Shown here one piece after another: positions 13,861-27,300 of a DNA stretch of 64,000 nucleotides. Made by a program: the position numbers and the translations under genes. The notes below the pieces were generated by a model. The model searched no databases and was not told the origin of the DNA. It saw only the letters and a list, made by a program, of their open reading frames with translations. The stretch spans positions 99,030,132 to 99,094,131 of the forward strand of contig CM060174.1 in assembly GCA_030549775.1 (NCBI GenBank), in the 5' to 3' direction. The stretch's first letter is position 1, and every line of letters starts with the position of its first letter. This DNA comes from Tamarix chinensis (Eukaryota; Streptophyta; Magnoliopsida; Caryophyllales; Tamaricaceae).

Positions 13861-13968
13861 GATTGATTCCAAGAGGGGAATGTGAATCTAAACTTTCAAT
13901 TATTAATTAAAAGATTTTAAAAGAAAAAATTAAATAGAATAAATAAATAGCAAATTAAAACTAAAGAG

Positions 13969-14000
<32 letters not shown>

Positions 14001-14556
14001 TGTATAGTTAGATAGATAGATAGATATACACATATACTATTTACAATATTAATAAGGAGTTGGGGGATTGATATAAGGAAAAATAAAATACTAAAATAAG
14101 ACTAATAACCAAACTAACCTATAGATAGATGATTAAAATAAAAAAAATACTAAATGAAATTAATTAACAACTAGACTAATTTATGCATATCTTATCCATC
14201 TCCATTAAATTCACATAACCAATTTTTATTAAGTAAACAAATATATTAATATTCAACAATAATAGGCTAACAACCCAGAATTAACCAGCTAACTCTCTCA
14301 ATTCTTAAATCTATCGAATTAGACCAACTCCCTCATTTTTTCTAATGCTAATTAAACTCTATAAATTAATATTTACTATTAAATTAACCTATCAATAAAT
14401 TAATTGCATTAATCTCTTAAGAAAATTCATTAGCTCTAGCTAAATTAAAAATCCAACATTTTTAAATTGATTAGAATACATTATATTTTAATGTCATTTT
14501 GTTACTTGAGAAGACCCTCGAATAAAATTAATTGGTACTTGTTCTCATTAATTATT
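13861..14556. repeat. Tetranucleotide microsatellites in AT-rich DNA
   Basis: (TATG)n at about 13971-14005, followed by (GATA)n at about 14008-14027. The rest is AT-rich with no gene recognised. Confidence 0.8.
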
Positions 14557-17500
14557 TTAACACCCTAAATTTTGCTATTAAATTTTTTTTTTGAGGTGGT
14601 TAAACATAAAATAATTGAGTATTATCAGAATTCTTGATATAAGTCCGGTTAGCCTTAGAATTATTATATTAAATAAAAGGCAAAAATTGTACCACTTAAA
14701 GTACGATATAAAGAGAATAAGAGAACTTCTATTAGTTCTATAGCATAGATAAGAGTTTAGAAGTAAAACTATGAGTACAATCCAAATCAAAATATAACAA
14801 ATGTAATCCTACGAGACTAAGAGCCCATAGGATATCCAAACAAAAAACTAACTACTAGATAATACATATTGTAATCCGAAACCTAACGATGAAATTGCTC
14901 CTCCATATGAAGTGTATCATGCTCAACAAAATCAACAAAGTAGTCGCCAAATGCCTTCAAATCAACAGCTGGATCATCTACTCATTAGAAAGATAAATAC
15001 CCATGCAAAAATATAAGAAATACTTGAATATTGAGTAATGTAATAATACACATCACAAGAATAGGGCATGCATATCACATAAATTCACAAGCAGGAAAAC
15101 TATACATGCACAGTATTCATGATACGAGGTAACTCAACAACAACATTGGATTATAGTTCCTTATTAGATGAATATACATTTTCAATTGTATAGTAAAATT
15201 GAGTTTAGGAGCCCTACTATTCATAGCTGATATAACGGTATTACAGCATAATGCACCCCTTAATACAAAAGGTACACCTAGCTACTATTATCATTTGATG
15301 GAATGGATTGAAGCAACTCCTAAGATATAATGCTCCTAATCACTACTATTATCTAGTTAAATGAATTACAAAACATTGTTCGTGGCTCATGTGGTCTTAC
15401 ACATTAAATATAAATGTCTTATTTGACTATTTGGTTCATTTCAATGACAACATACTTACTTATACAAGGCACACAAATCAATTTAGATCGTTCTTCAAGT
15501 GAAAGGACCAAAACACCCTTACAAAATCCTAATATATGAAGCAACCATAACTCCTCCCATAATACTCACCAAGCCACCAAAATTATCACATCATCCAAAA
15601 TATTATTATAAACCACATACCCAAAAATCAAGATTTAACTTTAAAGTTTCACATATAAAAAACTGACGTCACTCCTGGGGTTACTATTTTCAAGTTAGGT
15701 CATTTTCTCATAATATTAAACCTATGCTACTCATACTTGGCATATTTTAACAAAAATAAGACTTATGTAACACTAAAATTCAATATTTAACCCAAAATGA
15801 CCAAAAAACCTCAAATCCACCCAAATGCCTCAACACTTCTTATCACATAATAATGCCACACTCAAACAATACCCCTATATATTATATATCAAATTAAATG
15901 CAAAAACTTCAAGGATTACCATGACATAATTACTTCCCCACGAAACTCATAAATTGACCCAAATACCCTTAAGGTTGAGAATCACTTTAAACTCACAAAA
16001 AAACCCTTTATATTCTCAACATTACCAACACTTCCTACCTCGACATATTTCATGACAACATATATTCATTTTTACAACCACTCCAAAAATGAACTTATTA
16101 AATCAACAAATTATACCAATATGATTAAGGTTTCATGACAAAGTCTATCAAGGCCTAAATATAGTAACATCACATAAGCTCATAATCACACATAAAATCA
16201 TGTTTTCATAATGTGATACAATAGTACAATCTAAGTAACACCTATAACATGATTTCAAGTAAGATAAATATGCTGATTTGATATACACATATCACAAAGA
16301 CTCTAATATAGAGATTTATAACCTTACGCAAATATTCATTGATCTTTAAGCAAGCAAAACACCCTAAGCACATTCCTCCAAAACCATTGTATGGTTCCCT
16401 AAAAGGTAAGGGAAAAAAGAGTTAAAATGCATAGGAAATTAAAAATGAAAGGTAAAGTAAAGGAGAAAAGAAAAGTTGGAGAAAGTCGAGGAAAATGAAA
16501 GAGGAGTTGTGTGATTTGTGTGTGTTGTTGGGGCCTACCTTGTGTGAATTACTCACTTTGTAAGGAGGTGGAGCAATGTGAGATTAGGACATAGGAGGAG
16601 GCCAACAACATGAGGTGTGGATGTTGTACGGGGTTGGTTTGTGTGAGGTTGGTAGCATATGGTGGCAGCGGCTGTGTGGATATTGCATGTTGGGTGGTGT
16701 TGATGGTGTAAATGAGGGTGGTTGTGTGAGAAGTTGGTGAATTTAGGGGTGGCTATGCGAGAAGTGGACGATAGTAGTGTTGATAGTGGCATGGGTTAGC
16801 TACAGAAGAAGAAGAAGAAGAGAAAATGGTGGGGTTGCAAACAAGAAAAATGGTGAACCGAGGAAGAGTACATAGGGAAGTCGGTGAAGAGTTTTAAAGT
16901 AATGGGAATTGAGCTTTGATTGGGTTTGGAAATAAAATGGTAGCATGTGAGAGAAAAGAATGATACACGCGTTTGGTTGCATGAAAATGAAGGTGTGTGA
17001 GTGTTGAGTTCATGGTTTTGATAATATCAAACGAGGATGAGTTTCTTTATGTTTCTATTGGAAATTATTTTTCAGGCCTGAAGCTATTTTGGAAATAGTT
17101 AGAAGATACTAATAGAAGGAACTAGAGTATAGCATGAAGATCCTAAAGCTTGAGGAGTATTAAGAATAAGTGTCATCATGTAAAGGTAGTATGATTCTCA
17201 TAGAGTTACTTAAGAAATGGAACATATGTTTTTCTTAAAATCGTGATTTTTACAATAATCAATCTATGAAATGAAAGTGTTTTTAAAAGGAAACTCATAT
17301 GAGTTTCTTGCTAAGTTCTCTGTATGTTAAATCAATTAGTATCCAAATAAATTAGGAGATCAAAATACATTGTATTTAATGATATTTTATCAAATTTGTT
17401 TTGGTAATATCTTGAGGATATATCTAATCATGTTTTTGGTTTTATGATGTGGAATTTCAGCAAAAAGATTTTATTAAAAATAAGAGATATTCTCGATGGC

Positions 17501-18725
17501 TAGAAATTTCTGCAAAAGAGTTTTTCATTGGATTTTCTAGTACCTGATTTTACTTAATTATTTTGCGCAAAACATGCATTAATATTATCTTTATTTTATA
17601 TCTAGAGTCTACCTATAAAGGTGTTGACCAAATCTTTTGAGGAAAAACATTCATGCAACCGAAGGTTGTTGAGGTCATCTTGCTAAAAAGCTTGTTTTTA
17701 TTTTTCTATTTAACTAAGTACGTGAAAAATAAAGAAAAATTATTAGCAAGCGAGTGAACGAGAGAGAATATAAGAACACATTTGTTTTGAGAGTAGAAAA
17801 TATTTAGAGCCTTAAGTAATATTTTTTTTATTTAAGGAAGTGGTTCTTAATTGTAATAATAAGTTGTTGAGTTTCCTATTGACTTTCATCTACTATTTAT
17901 GTGTATTGAGTTGTAATTCTTATCGATCACTATGTAGAGATGACTTGGAAATCTTAAGAGGTTAAACTTGTGCGCTTCATTTTAGAGTTAAGGTGGGGAT
18001 TGACATCCAAAATAACGTGTGTGTTTGTCATCTTAGAGATAGGTTGTGCACGTTTGAAGAGTTTCAAATAGTTTGTACTTGACCTATGTGGGTTATTATG
18101 AATTTATGATAAATAAAGAGATAGATTTAGGATTGTTGATGTATGACACTTAAAATATGAGTATTTCTTGAGTAGAGGAACCACTTAATATCCAATATTA
18201 TTTACATTTTGAACATTTCACAAAGCATTCCTACAAGGGTACTAAGGAATTGTACAAAAAAAATAAGTCAAAATAAGAAGATTTCTACATGCAAATTAAT
18301 TAGCTCGATTCACACCTTGGTTTAGATTGATTTTTACTCAATATCTTCACAAAGAGTTTTAATTTGTATATTCTTGAAGTTTGAAAATTTAAAATTGTCA
18401 AATACTCAATTCAACCTCCTCCTTGAGTATTTTTCGTGAGATAACTCTTTCAATGAGGAAGGTTAGGTAAGTTCAAGTCGGGCATCAAGAGGGAAAAGTG
18501 ACAAAGGCATGGGGAAGGTAAGGTGGCATTAGTTTCTGAAATGATTTGCTAACCAAACATCTTGAGGAAAAAACTATAATGCTTAAAAGAGAAAATTGGC
18601 TCACAAATGGGCAAGGGAAGAAGAAAAAGAAAGGTTTAAAGGTTGAGTGGATAATTTACAAGTTAATGGTAGAATTAAAGATTAATTACCTTGAAATTAG
18701 GGTGGGAAAGTTTAGGGTATTACTA
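14557..18725 (-). mobile_element. LTR-like unit in minus orientation, interrupted
   Basis: Minus-strand terminus GGGTGTT at about 14567-14560. Hairpin-like modules ATTATCATTTGATGGAATGG lie around 15290-15350. A GA-rich plus-strand block (16380-16990 and 18450-18700) corresponds to the pyrimidine-rich block of the other units, and the far terminus TAATACCC is at about 18716-18723. The block is split by the solo LTR at 17002-18452. Boundaries are approximate. Confidence 0.45.
17002..18452 (+). mobile_element. Ty1/copia-like solo LTR
   Basis: Runs from TGTTGAGTTCATGG to ...ATAACTCTTTCA (TG...CA) and is flanked by GTGAG (16997-17001) and ATGAG (18453-18457), four of five bases alike, as expected of an old 5-bp target duplication. 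GA-rich host sequence resumes on both sides. No coding region. The copia assignment rests on general resemblance only. Confidence 0.5.
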
Positions 18726-20559
18726 TTACTAACCAGTTAGAATTAACTAAATTACTATAACTCTTAATCCCATACATAAAATTGTTTAAATTTTATATAA
18801 AGGATAAGAATTCAAACATTAACCGTAAATATAATTTAACTATCAAAAGACTCAATTATTCATAATCCGAAATAATAATGCACAAAAAAAATCAAAACTA
18901 AATAAAGTATGTCTGATTGCAATTTAATATAGCGCACAAGTTCAATTAGAAATACATTAAATTTTAAGTAGAGACTTATATAAAAAAGACATAAATTTAG
19001 AATAGGTATATGAACTTTTTGATTGAAATGCACTTGTAAATATGTTTCTAATGAGTTGGTCGTTTTCCATATGATCATGAACTTATTTGTTTGTCGAGGC
19101 TATTCATTCAATTTATATAAGTCCTACAATTAAATTTGATGGCTTTTTAATTGGAATAGGGAAGGTGAATTAAAATCGTGGGCCCTTTTTGTTTTATTTA
19201 TCAATTAATGATCAGTTTATTTTATTTTGGCTCTAAAATTAACTTTATGTAAAAGTAAAATAAAAATGTACACACATTTTATACAAGAAAAAACTATGGC
19301 ACATGGGCAGAAATAATAAAATAATAAATTTTATCTAAAAGAAAGCCCCCATATCTTTCTCTTTTTTTCCTTACAGAAAAAAGATAGTAATACTAGAGCA
19401 AAATAGTATAAAATCAGCAACAAAAATCTTTCATTTATCTATTATATAGTATGTGGAAAGGATGAAAAGATAAACTTTGACTTTCACTTACTGACGCTTG
19501 GGCTAGATATGAATCCAAAATAAAATTACAAGAAACGTTATATATATATATATATATATATTCCCTGGCCACCAACCCGATCAAGATTCCTTACTTGGAT
19601 CATTAATTATTTAGGAGGTTAATTAATCAAACACGCACGTGCATATATCCCATAGGCAAACAAAAAATCTATCTTGCGCCCCAAATGCAGTGACGGTAGG
19701 TTTAAATGATCAGCAATATTGCTATGATCATAATAATCGTGCATCACATCAGTGCTACCGTACCATTATCGTCGATATTAATTCAAGAAGAGGATGCTAC
19801 TGCTAGTTTTGGTGGGTGTCGTAACTCAACAGAAATTGTTGCAACTAATAATCAAATTCATATATGCAACAGGCAGTAGCAGCACTTCACGTCCGGCAGC
19901 CGTGGGATTTTCAGAGCAAAATAATAATAAAAACATCGATCATCTATCAACTGTTGTCGCTGATCATAATATTATGTTTCCTTCTGATCTTAATAATACT
20001 AATTTCATATGAAGGATGCCCTCGGGGGAAAAAAAAAACACAGATCAACGGTCTCGTCTAAAATGCATGGAAAGGAAACCCCTGTTTCCTGGTGCGTTCC
20101 ATCAATTGTCTCAATTGAGAGATCTTACCTGGTTTCAGATTATAGTTTGCAGCGAAGTACTTCAAAGACGATCATGTTCAGGTGCTAGTTTTTGGCCATT
20201 TTTATTTCGACCTAGCCGGTTTCTGCTTTGGGATTATTATTACTATTATTATGCTGCAAGATGATCGTGTTCTAAAGTGGTGTGGACGGCGGACCGGGAG
20301 TACGGAGTAGGATTCTTTGCTTTTGCTATTCTTAGATATATTGGCTTGATGCACTGTTAAGGTTGTACTCTGATTTTACCTACATATAATATAAGCGATT
20401 AGAAGCCCATCCAAATTATTTCTTAAAGGTGGAAAAAGTGGGGAGGCTGGTGCGTTGTAGACCATCATGGTGAGGAAAATTCAACCTGGATACACAGAGT
20501 ATCCATCTAGTTTTCAATTTAATTGGAACAACCAGATGTAGCAAAATACCAACTAGGAG
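18726..20559. other. Intergenic DNA downstream of the EH gene
   Basis: No gene recognised. A (TA)n microsatellite lies at about 19539-19561. Short open frames near 19794-20264 have no recognisable product or splice context. Confidence 0.5.
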
Positions 20560-20834
20560 GAAAATCAAATATGCTCGGGGGCAAACTGTTCATAACGAGA
20601 ATCATCACGCAAAGCTAAAGTTACAGCACTGTCAAGAATTCAAAGACCCATGGAACAGCATTCAGACATTTACCAATAATATCCACAAATTCAATTCTCT
20701 TCCTCGTGCCACAAAAATGAATAAGCCTATGCAAGGACACAATTGGTGAAATACCAATAACTACTTCAACTGGGAGCTATACAGCAACAGAAATTTTTAC
20801 TGTCATATTCTTTTCGGAAAGTTATGGTGAAGAG
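20560..20834 (-). other. Probable 3' UTR of the EH gene
   Basis: Unique-looking sequence directly after the stop codon on the minus strand. No clear AATAAA was found, so the 3' end is only a guess. Confidence 0.35.
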
Positions 20835-21329
20835 CTAAAACGAGTTCCAACTTTCTGAACCTTTTCGTGGAGTCTCTCCGGAGACCTTGAACGGGCCGGA
20901 TGAACCAAATGGATCTGCATCGTCAAAAGAACTGAAGCCTCTTCCAAACGCCTCGCCTTTACTGCTGCTTATAGAGTCAAACCTAGCAAGAGTCTCGCCT
21001 TTACTACTGCTTATTGAGTCAAACCTCGAAAATGGTTCACCCCTACTGCTGCTTACGGAATCGAACCTCTTGAATGCCTCTCTTGGGGGAGAAAACTGGC
21101 TATTGCTCATGCTAAATGAATCAAATCTTGAAGAATAATTATCAAACGAGTTGTCCCCTGCCTCACTGTACCTGGGTGAGTTACTAGCTCTGGTGAATGG
21201 AGTACCAGGCACAGAATCCGCAAATATGCTACTATTCTTATAGGTCCCCGTACCACCATCAGGAGAGGATCCTGTTCTTACAGGACTTAAACCAAAGCCT
21301 CTGGAATCAAACTGATCATGACTAGGATC
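20835..21329 (-). CDS. EH gene exon 13 (residues 852-1015, stop)
   Basis: Last exon, DPSHDQFDSRGFG... to ...KGSESWNSF, stop TAG at 20837-20835. Contains three 14-residue repeats starting RFDS at residues 939, 953 and 967, with a further RFDS at 919, then a DPF motif (990-992). Acceptor TTTGCAG at 21330. The repeats are tandem 42-bp units in the DNA and may vary in number between alleles. Confidence 0.94.
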   Translation of the reverse strand, partial: DPSHDQFDSRGFGLSPVRTGSSPDGGTGTYKNSSIFADSVPGTPFTRASNSPRYSEAGDNSFDNYSSRFDSFSMSNSQFSPPREAFKRFDSVSSSRGEPFSRFDSISSSKGETLARFDSISSSKGEAFGRGFSSFDDADPFGSSGPFKVSGETPRKGSESWNSF

Positions 21330-24300
21330 CTGCAAAATAATCGAAAGGAAATATCAAGACAGGTTGAATGCCTAGCAAGCAGCAGCTAACTCATGCAAGC
21401 CAACAAATACCCAATCACAACTAATGATCAGTCTTCTAGAAACTAGAGTTAAAGAACAAAATTTTTTATCTGTTTTAAATAAGGTCAGAAGGGGTTGGAA
21501 AGCTATTAATAATTATTCCCATCATCCAAATGGAAGGATTTGGGTTCTTTGGGATCCTAACATTTGGATGCTGTCATCCTCCATCATGTGTGACCAAGCT
21601 ATTTTATGTAGTATTACTAATCTGCAGACTTCTGCAAGTTTTTCTGTGGCTTTTGTCTCTGCTCATAATAGTAGGACAGATCGAAGAGGTTTATGGCAAT
21701 GGTTGAGGACTCATTATCCAGGTAATGTCCCATGGATTGTATTAGGTGATTTTAATGTGGTTCTGAATGCTAATGAAAAGTTTCAAGGTGGTATCCCTAA
21801 TGCCTCTGATATCCAAGATTTTAGGGAATGTTGTCTGGATCTTGGTCTCTTTGATCTTCAGGGTCAAGGATGTCACTTTACTTGGTCAAGTCGTAGGGTT
21901 GGAGAAGAAGAGATATTCTGTAAGTTGGATAGGGCTCTTGTAAAAATGGCCTGGCTGGATTCTTTTCCTCGTTCATTGGCTGAGTTTTTGAGTCCTTTAA
22001 TTTCTGATCATAGTCCTGTGGTTATCCAGTTGCATATACCACTTCTTACAGGACATAAACCTTTTAAATTCTTCCAGTTCTGGACTGAAAATGAGGAGTT
22101 CTTACTGCTTGTTAAAAAAGCATGGAGTCTTAAATTGGGTGGTAATCTTTTGCTAAAAAATTCCAAGAGATTATCCCTTTTGAAGCAGGATTTGAAGAAA
22201 CTTAATAAGGACAAGTACGGTTCCATTTCTTATAAAGTTAATGCTGCTAGAGAGGAGGTGGACACATAGCAAAAATTCATTTACTCCAACCCTGCTGATA
22301 TTGTTCAAAGGGATCAGCTTCGTCTGAAGGAGAAGTATTATCACCACTTGTTACATTGTGAGGAAATGTTTTTCAGACAGAAAGCATGTGTGCAGTGGCT
22401 CCATTGTGGTGATTCTAATCACAAGTATTTTTTTGCTAAGGTAAAGGAAAGATAGCAGAGGAAGTCAATGGTGGTGCTTCTGGACTCTGACAACAAGGAA
22501 TTTAGAAGGGCAAAAAATATACAGGCTGCTTTTATTGCTTATTATGAACAGCTTCTGGGGACTGAGCAAAGGATGATGGGAGTTTTGGATCATTCTGCTA
22601 TTGAACCTCAATTGTCACTGGCTCAACAAGCAGGCCTTACTGCACCTGTATCCAAAGATGAAGTCAAAGAGGTTGTATTCTCTATAGGAGACACTAAAGC
22701 TCCTGGGGTTGATGGGTACTCTGCGGGCTTCTTCAAAAAGAATTGGCATATTGTTGCTGATGAGCTTCTTTGGGCTGTAATAGAATTATTTGCATCTGGG
22801 TTCTTGCCTAGGAAAGTGAATGTCACTTCCTTAACTCTTGTCCCAAAGAAGCCAAATACAAATAGGGTGTCTGAATTTCAACCCATAGCTTGCTGTAATG
22901 TGATTTATAAAATCATATCAAAGATTTTTGTGCAGAAAATGAAGAGTATTATGCCTTCTATCATTGACATCTCTCAGAATGCTTTCATCAAGGGTAGAAG
23001 TATTGGAGAGAATATTCTCTTGGCTCATGAGCTGGTCAGGAAGTATCCTACCAGGGGTATATCACCTAGATGCATGCTAAAGATTGATCTTCAGAAAGCT
23101 TATGACATGGTGAATTGGAATTTTTTGCATAATGTATTACTTTTATATGGCTTTCCACATCATTTTGTTAAGCTGATTATGGCATGTGTCACAACTGTTT
23201 CCTTCTCTTTGAGCTTCAATGGGGTGCTTTCTCCTCCTTTTCCTGGTAAGAGGGGATTAAGACAAGGAGATCCTCTATCCCCTTATCTGTTTGTACTGAT
23301 GATGGACTACTTCAGCAAATGTTTGAGGAAATTATGGGCTGATCCAAGATTTCATGGTCACCCTAGGTGTAAAGCTCAGAGGCTTATCAATCTTAATTTT
23401 GCTGATGATCTACTGCTGTTTTGCAAAGGAGATCTACAGAGTGTTCTTTGTTTACAAGAGGTTTTATCTCAGTTTTCTGCATTGTCTGGACTATCCATCA
23501 ATCCAATGAAGTGCAATGTTTTCTTTGGAGGTGTCTCTGAGCAGGTTCAAGCTTCCATTCTGTCTCACTTAGGTTTTCCTGCAGTCTCATTTCCTATAAC
23601 CTATTTGGGGCTCCCTTTGTCTTCAGCAAGTGTTTCTGCAGGTCATTTGCAGCCTCTTTTGGATAAGATTACTGCTCCGCTTAGGCATTGGAATACACTC
23701 TATCTTTCCTATGCTGGTCGTTTGCAGCTCATCAAATCAGTTTTGTTTAGTATTCAGTTATATTTCAGCCAATTAATTTTGCTGCCCAGGAAAGATCTGC
23801 ATTGTTTCATCAGTATGTGTAGGGCCTTTTTGTGGTCAGGAAAGATTAGTGTCAGGAAGTGTGCACTTGTATCTTGGGATAAGCTTTGTTGCCCAACTAA
23901 TGAAGGGGGTCTTGGCCTCCTGAATCTGGATCTATGGAACAGTTGTGCTTTGGGAAAGTTACTTTGGAACATTACAGCTAAGAAGGATACTTTACACACC
24001 ATTTACCTTAAGCAGAATTCTTTGTGGGACTTTGTTCCCTCAGCTTATACTTCTTGGATTTTTCAGAAAATCCTGCATACTCGACCTCTTCTACAGGAGT
24101 ATGTTCAGAATTGTGTGGATAGGAATGTTGATGCTTTTAGCATTAAAGAAGCTTATCATCTTATTCATACTAAACAAAAGAGGCAGAGATGGACAATTCT
24201 GGTTTGGAGGTCACTGATTGTACCAAGATTGAGATTTCCAGCCTGGCTTGCCCTCAGGAATAGATTACCAACAAAAGATAGATTGGGGGAGCTTGGCATG

Positions 24301-27300
24301 AATGTGGATCCACTGTGTGTTTTCTGTCAGCAGCAAGTGGAGACTAGAGACCATTTGTTTCTCTTCTGCCCCTTTACTTCCATTTTTTGGCAAAAGATCA
24401 GGGTGGTTGCAGTGAGAAGTGATAGGAACAATGGCTGGGATCAAGAAGTCAAGGCTTTAGTCACTAGATCTCAACAGAACTCTTGCAAAAAACATATCTT
24501 AGGGGCTTTGTTTATTTCTTATATTGCTACTATTTGGCATGAAAGGAATCTTAGATTGTTTCAGAATCAGGCTAGACAAAACTCTATGATTTTAAGAGTT
24601 ATTATTATGAATGTATCTAGGAGAATGGTACACCATAGTATGTATGCTAAATATGCTAGGTGGTTATCGCTATTAGATCGTATTGATTGTTATGGTTCGT
24701 TGTAACTTTTCATTTTGATAGTAATAAATCTTCTTACTTACAAAAAAAAAACACAACATTAATGTTAATCAAAAAATATAACAGAAAACATTAAGATAAC
24801 AGAACAAGCCGTTCCACTCAAACAAGTTATGCTTTACAGACGGCTGCTAGTCCAGCAATACATAAACAAAAGTATATAACTGATATCCCCTAATGTAATT
24901 GCTATTCTATCTGATGTAGAACAAGAGAAAGGAGAGAATAGAGGGACAAGGGAGGAGAGAAGGAGGAAAGGGGAGAGTGACGGGATAGAACAAAGGGAAG
25001 GAAGCAGAAATCAGAGGGTGAGAAACAGGATATACTCAATAGTCAATACTCATTCATTCAGGTCTGAAAAATAATCTATGCCTAAGGCCCTATATATAGG
25101 CGAAAGGACTACAAAGGTAAGCTAGGTAATATATAAGATGGATAATATCTTATTCCTAAAAGATAATTATTCATTACTAAATAATATCCAACTAAATTCT
25201 ATCTAAACTAAAAAATATCAATATTTACTAAACAATATATCTACCACATAATATCCAAAACCCCTACCTAATTAGAGATAGAATATCTTCTATAACTGTA
25301 TCTGCATCATCCTACCCCGGTTGATGAAAACTCGACCTCAAGTCAAGTTTCGTAGAAACATAAGATCAAAAAGGTCAGGAGAATATCACATACTGCAAAA
25401 AGGTCTTGTGCAATGTATACAATGAAATATCGGTCCCGATACGCAATGTCGGTTGATATTTATCGAATTTTGGGTCAACCGATACGCAAAATTGACGATA
25501 CGCGACGGATTTAGAATTTCATATATTTATTGACGATATATCGGTTATCGGCCTATATTTACCAATATATACCAATATTTACCGATATTTGCTAATATTT
25601 ATTGAAAATAAAAAATAAAAAAAATCATGCTGCGACAACCGCAACATATAAAATATCGTTTGCAACACTTTGATACAGCGATCGCAACCGCAATCGTGAT
25701 GGCGATTTTATTGCTTGGTGCAATGAATGGTTAAAATATAACAAAATTAGACTCGAAGGGCAAGAAATTATTGATCCAAGAATCAATAGGTGAATGAAAA
25801 ATAGCATCACTTATTTTAGCCTATTGAACATCAAACTCTTTGAATCCATGAGATTTCTCTTCGATTTGGGACCCCTTTTAATAGCTTCTTTATCTTTGGA
25901 CAATCTAACATCCTAAACAAGCACTTACTGAATAGGTTCTTGAATTTCTTTTGACTTAACACTTAGCATAGAGACTTCCCCAATTACCTCTAATTTGTTA
26001 CCGTCTCGATACTATGCGTATGGTTAAATACTTGACAAGATACAACTCATCTATAAAACTGTGTATTGCATTCCTTCAATTACTTCTAAGGTGGCGGTAA
26101 ATAACTCTTAAACTTTTGAATCAATCATGACTGTTGGAGTAGGAGAAACATGACCATAGAAACATCTACAAGTTTCCTCAAAAGCAAACCAAACTCCAAG
26201 TCATCAACATCCATGATAAATATTTTTGCCCTAGAGCGCACATAGAGCAGTCATAGAATATTCTTCATAATAGAATTGGTTATGAGCAAAAACAACTAAG
26301 TTCCTAAGCTTTGTTCTTTCCTCCAAACAACCATAAGGAGAAAATATTTGGTCTAACACTATATGGGATTGGATAATCTCTCTCATGGTAGAAACTAGAG
26401 AGACCTATGGTATGACTCACGATACATTAGTTACTATTATTTTCAGCTAAAACTCTATAAATGAAATAAAAAAACACAATACAAAGAATATGCACTATTT
26501 TTTTTTTTTTTCTAACATACCTTTTTCATCCAGCAAACAGTACTCAAAGAAAAGATAAAAAAAACCTCATGCAACTTGAAACTGCACTTCAAACTTCGAC
26601 CAGAACCAGAATCAATGCGACTTCAACTGGGTCAAACTGCTGCCACTGCACTGCTACTGTCAACCATGCACAGCCACCACCAGCGAAGGCACAGCTACCC
26701 CTAGTGAGTGTCGACAATGCCCAGAAGTATCAGACCAGGGCTCTCTTGGTCTATTTGCACCAGCCTGTTTCTAGGCTTAGGATTTCACGATTTCAATTCT
26801 ATCAATTGGGGTTGTAATCAATTGAATTAGGGTTCAATTGGGGTGTGATTAAGCTGAGAAAATCAAATTGAAGTTTAGACATATCAGTTGTTTCAGATTC
26901 AGTGTATTCTGTGGGCAATTCAGATGTGGATGAGGTTACAGTTATGAATTGGAGCTCATATTTGTAGGAGATTGGTAGCAGCAGAAGTTGCATGGAACGA
27001 AATTAGGGCTTTCATACTAAATAGATTTAGAACAAGAAGAGAAGGAGAGATCAGAGGGAAGAGGGAAAAGGAGAGAAGAAGGAAAGGGAAGAGCGACGAG
27101 ATAGAACAAAGGGAAGGAAGAATAAATCAGAGGGTGAGAAATAGGATATACCCAATAGTCAATACAGGTCTGAAAGTTAATTTATGCCAATGGCCCTATA
27201 TATAGGCCAAAGGACTACAAAGATAAACTAGATAATATCTAAGATAATAATCTAAATCAAGGAGAATATCTTATTCCTAAGAAATAATTATTCATAACTG

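Noticed and set aside
20887..21138. 83-codon plus-strand frame with LLLLIESNL repeats
   Set aside because: Antisense of the RFDS repeats in exon 13.
26569..26817. 82-codon frame inside the LTR element
   Set aside because: No domain and no relation to gag or pol; the interior appears non-coding.
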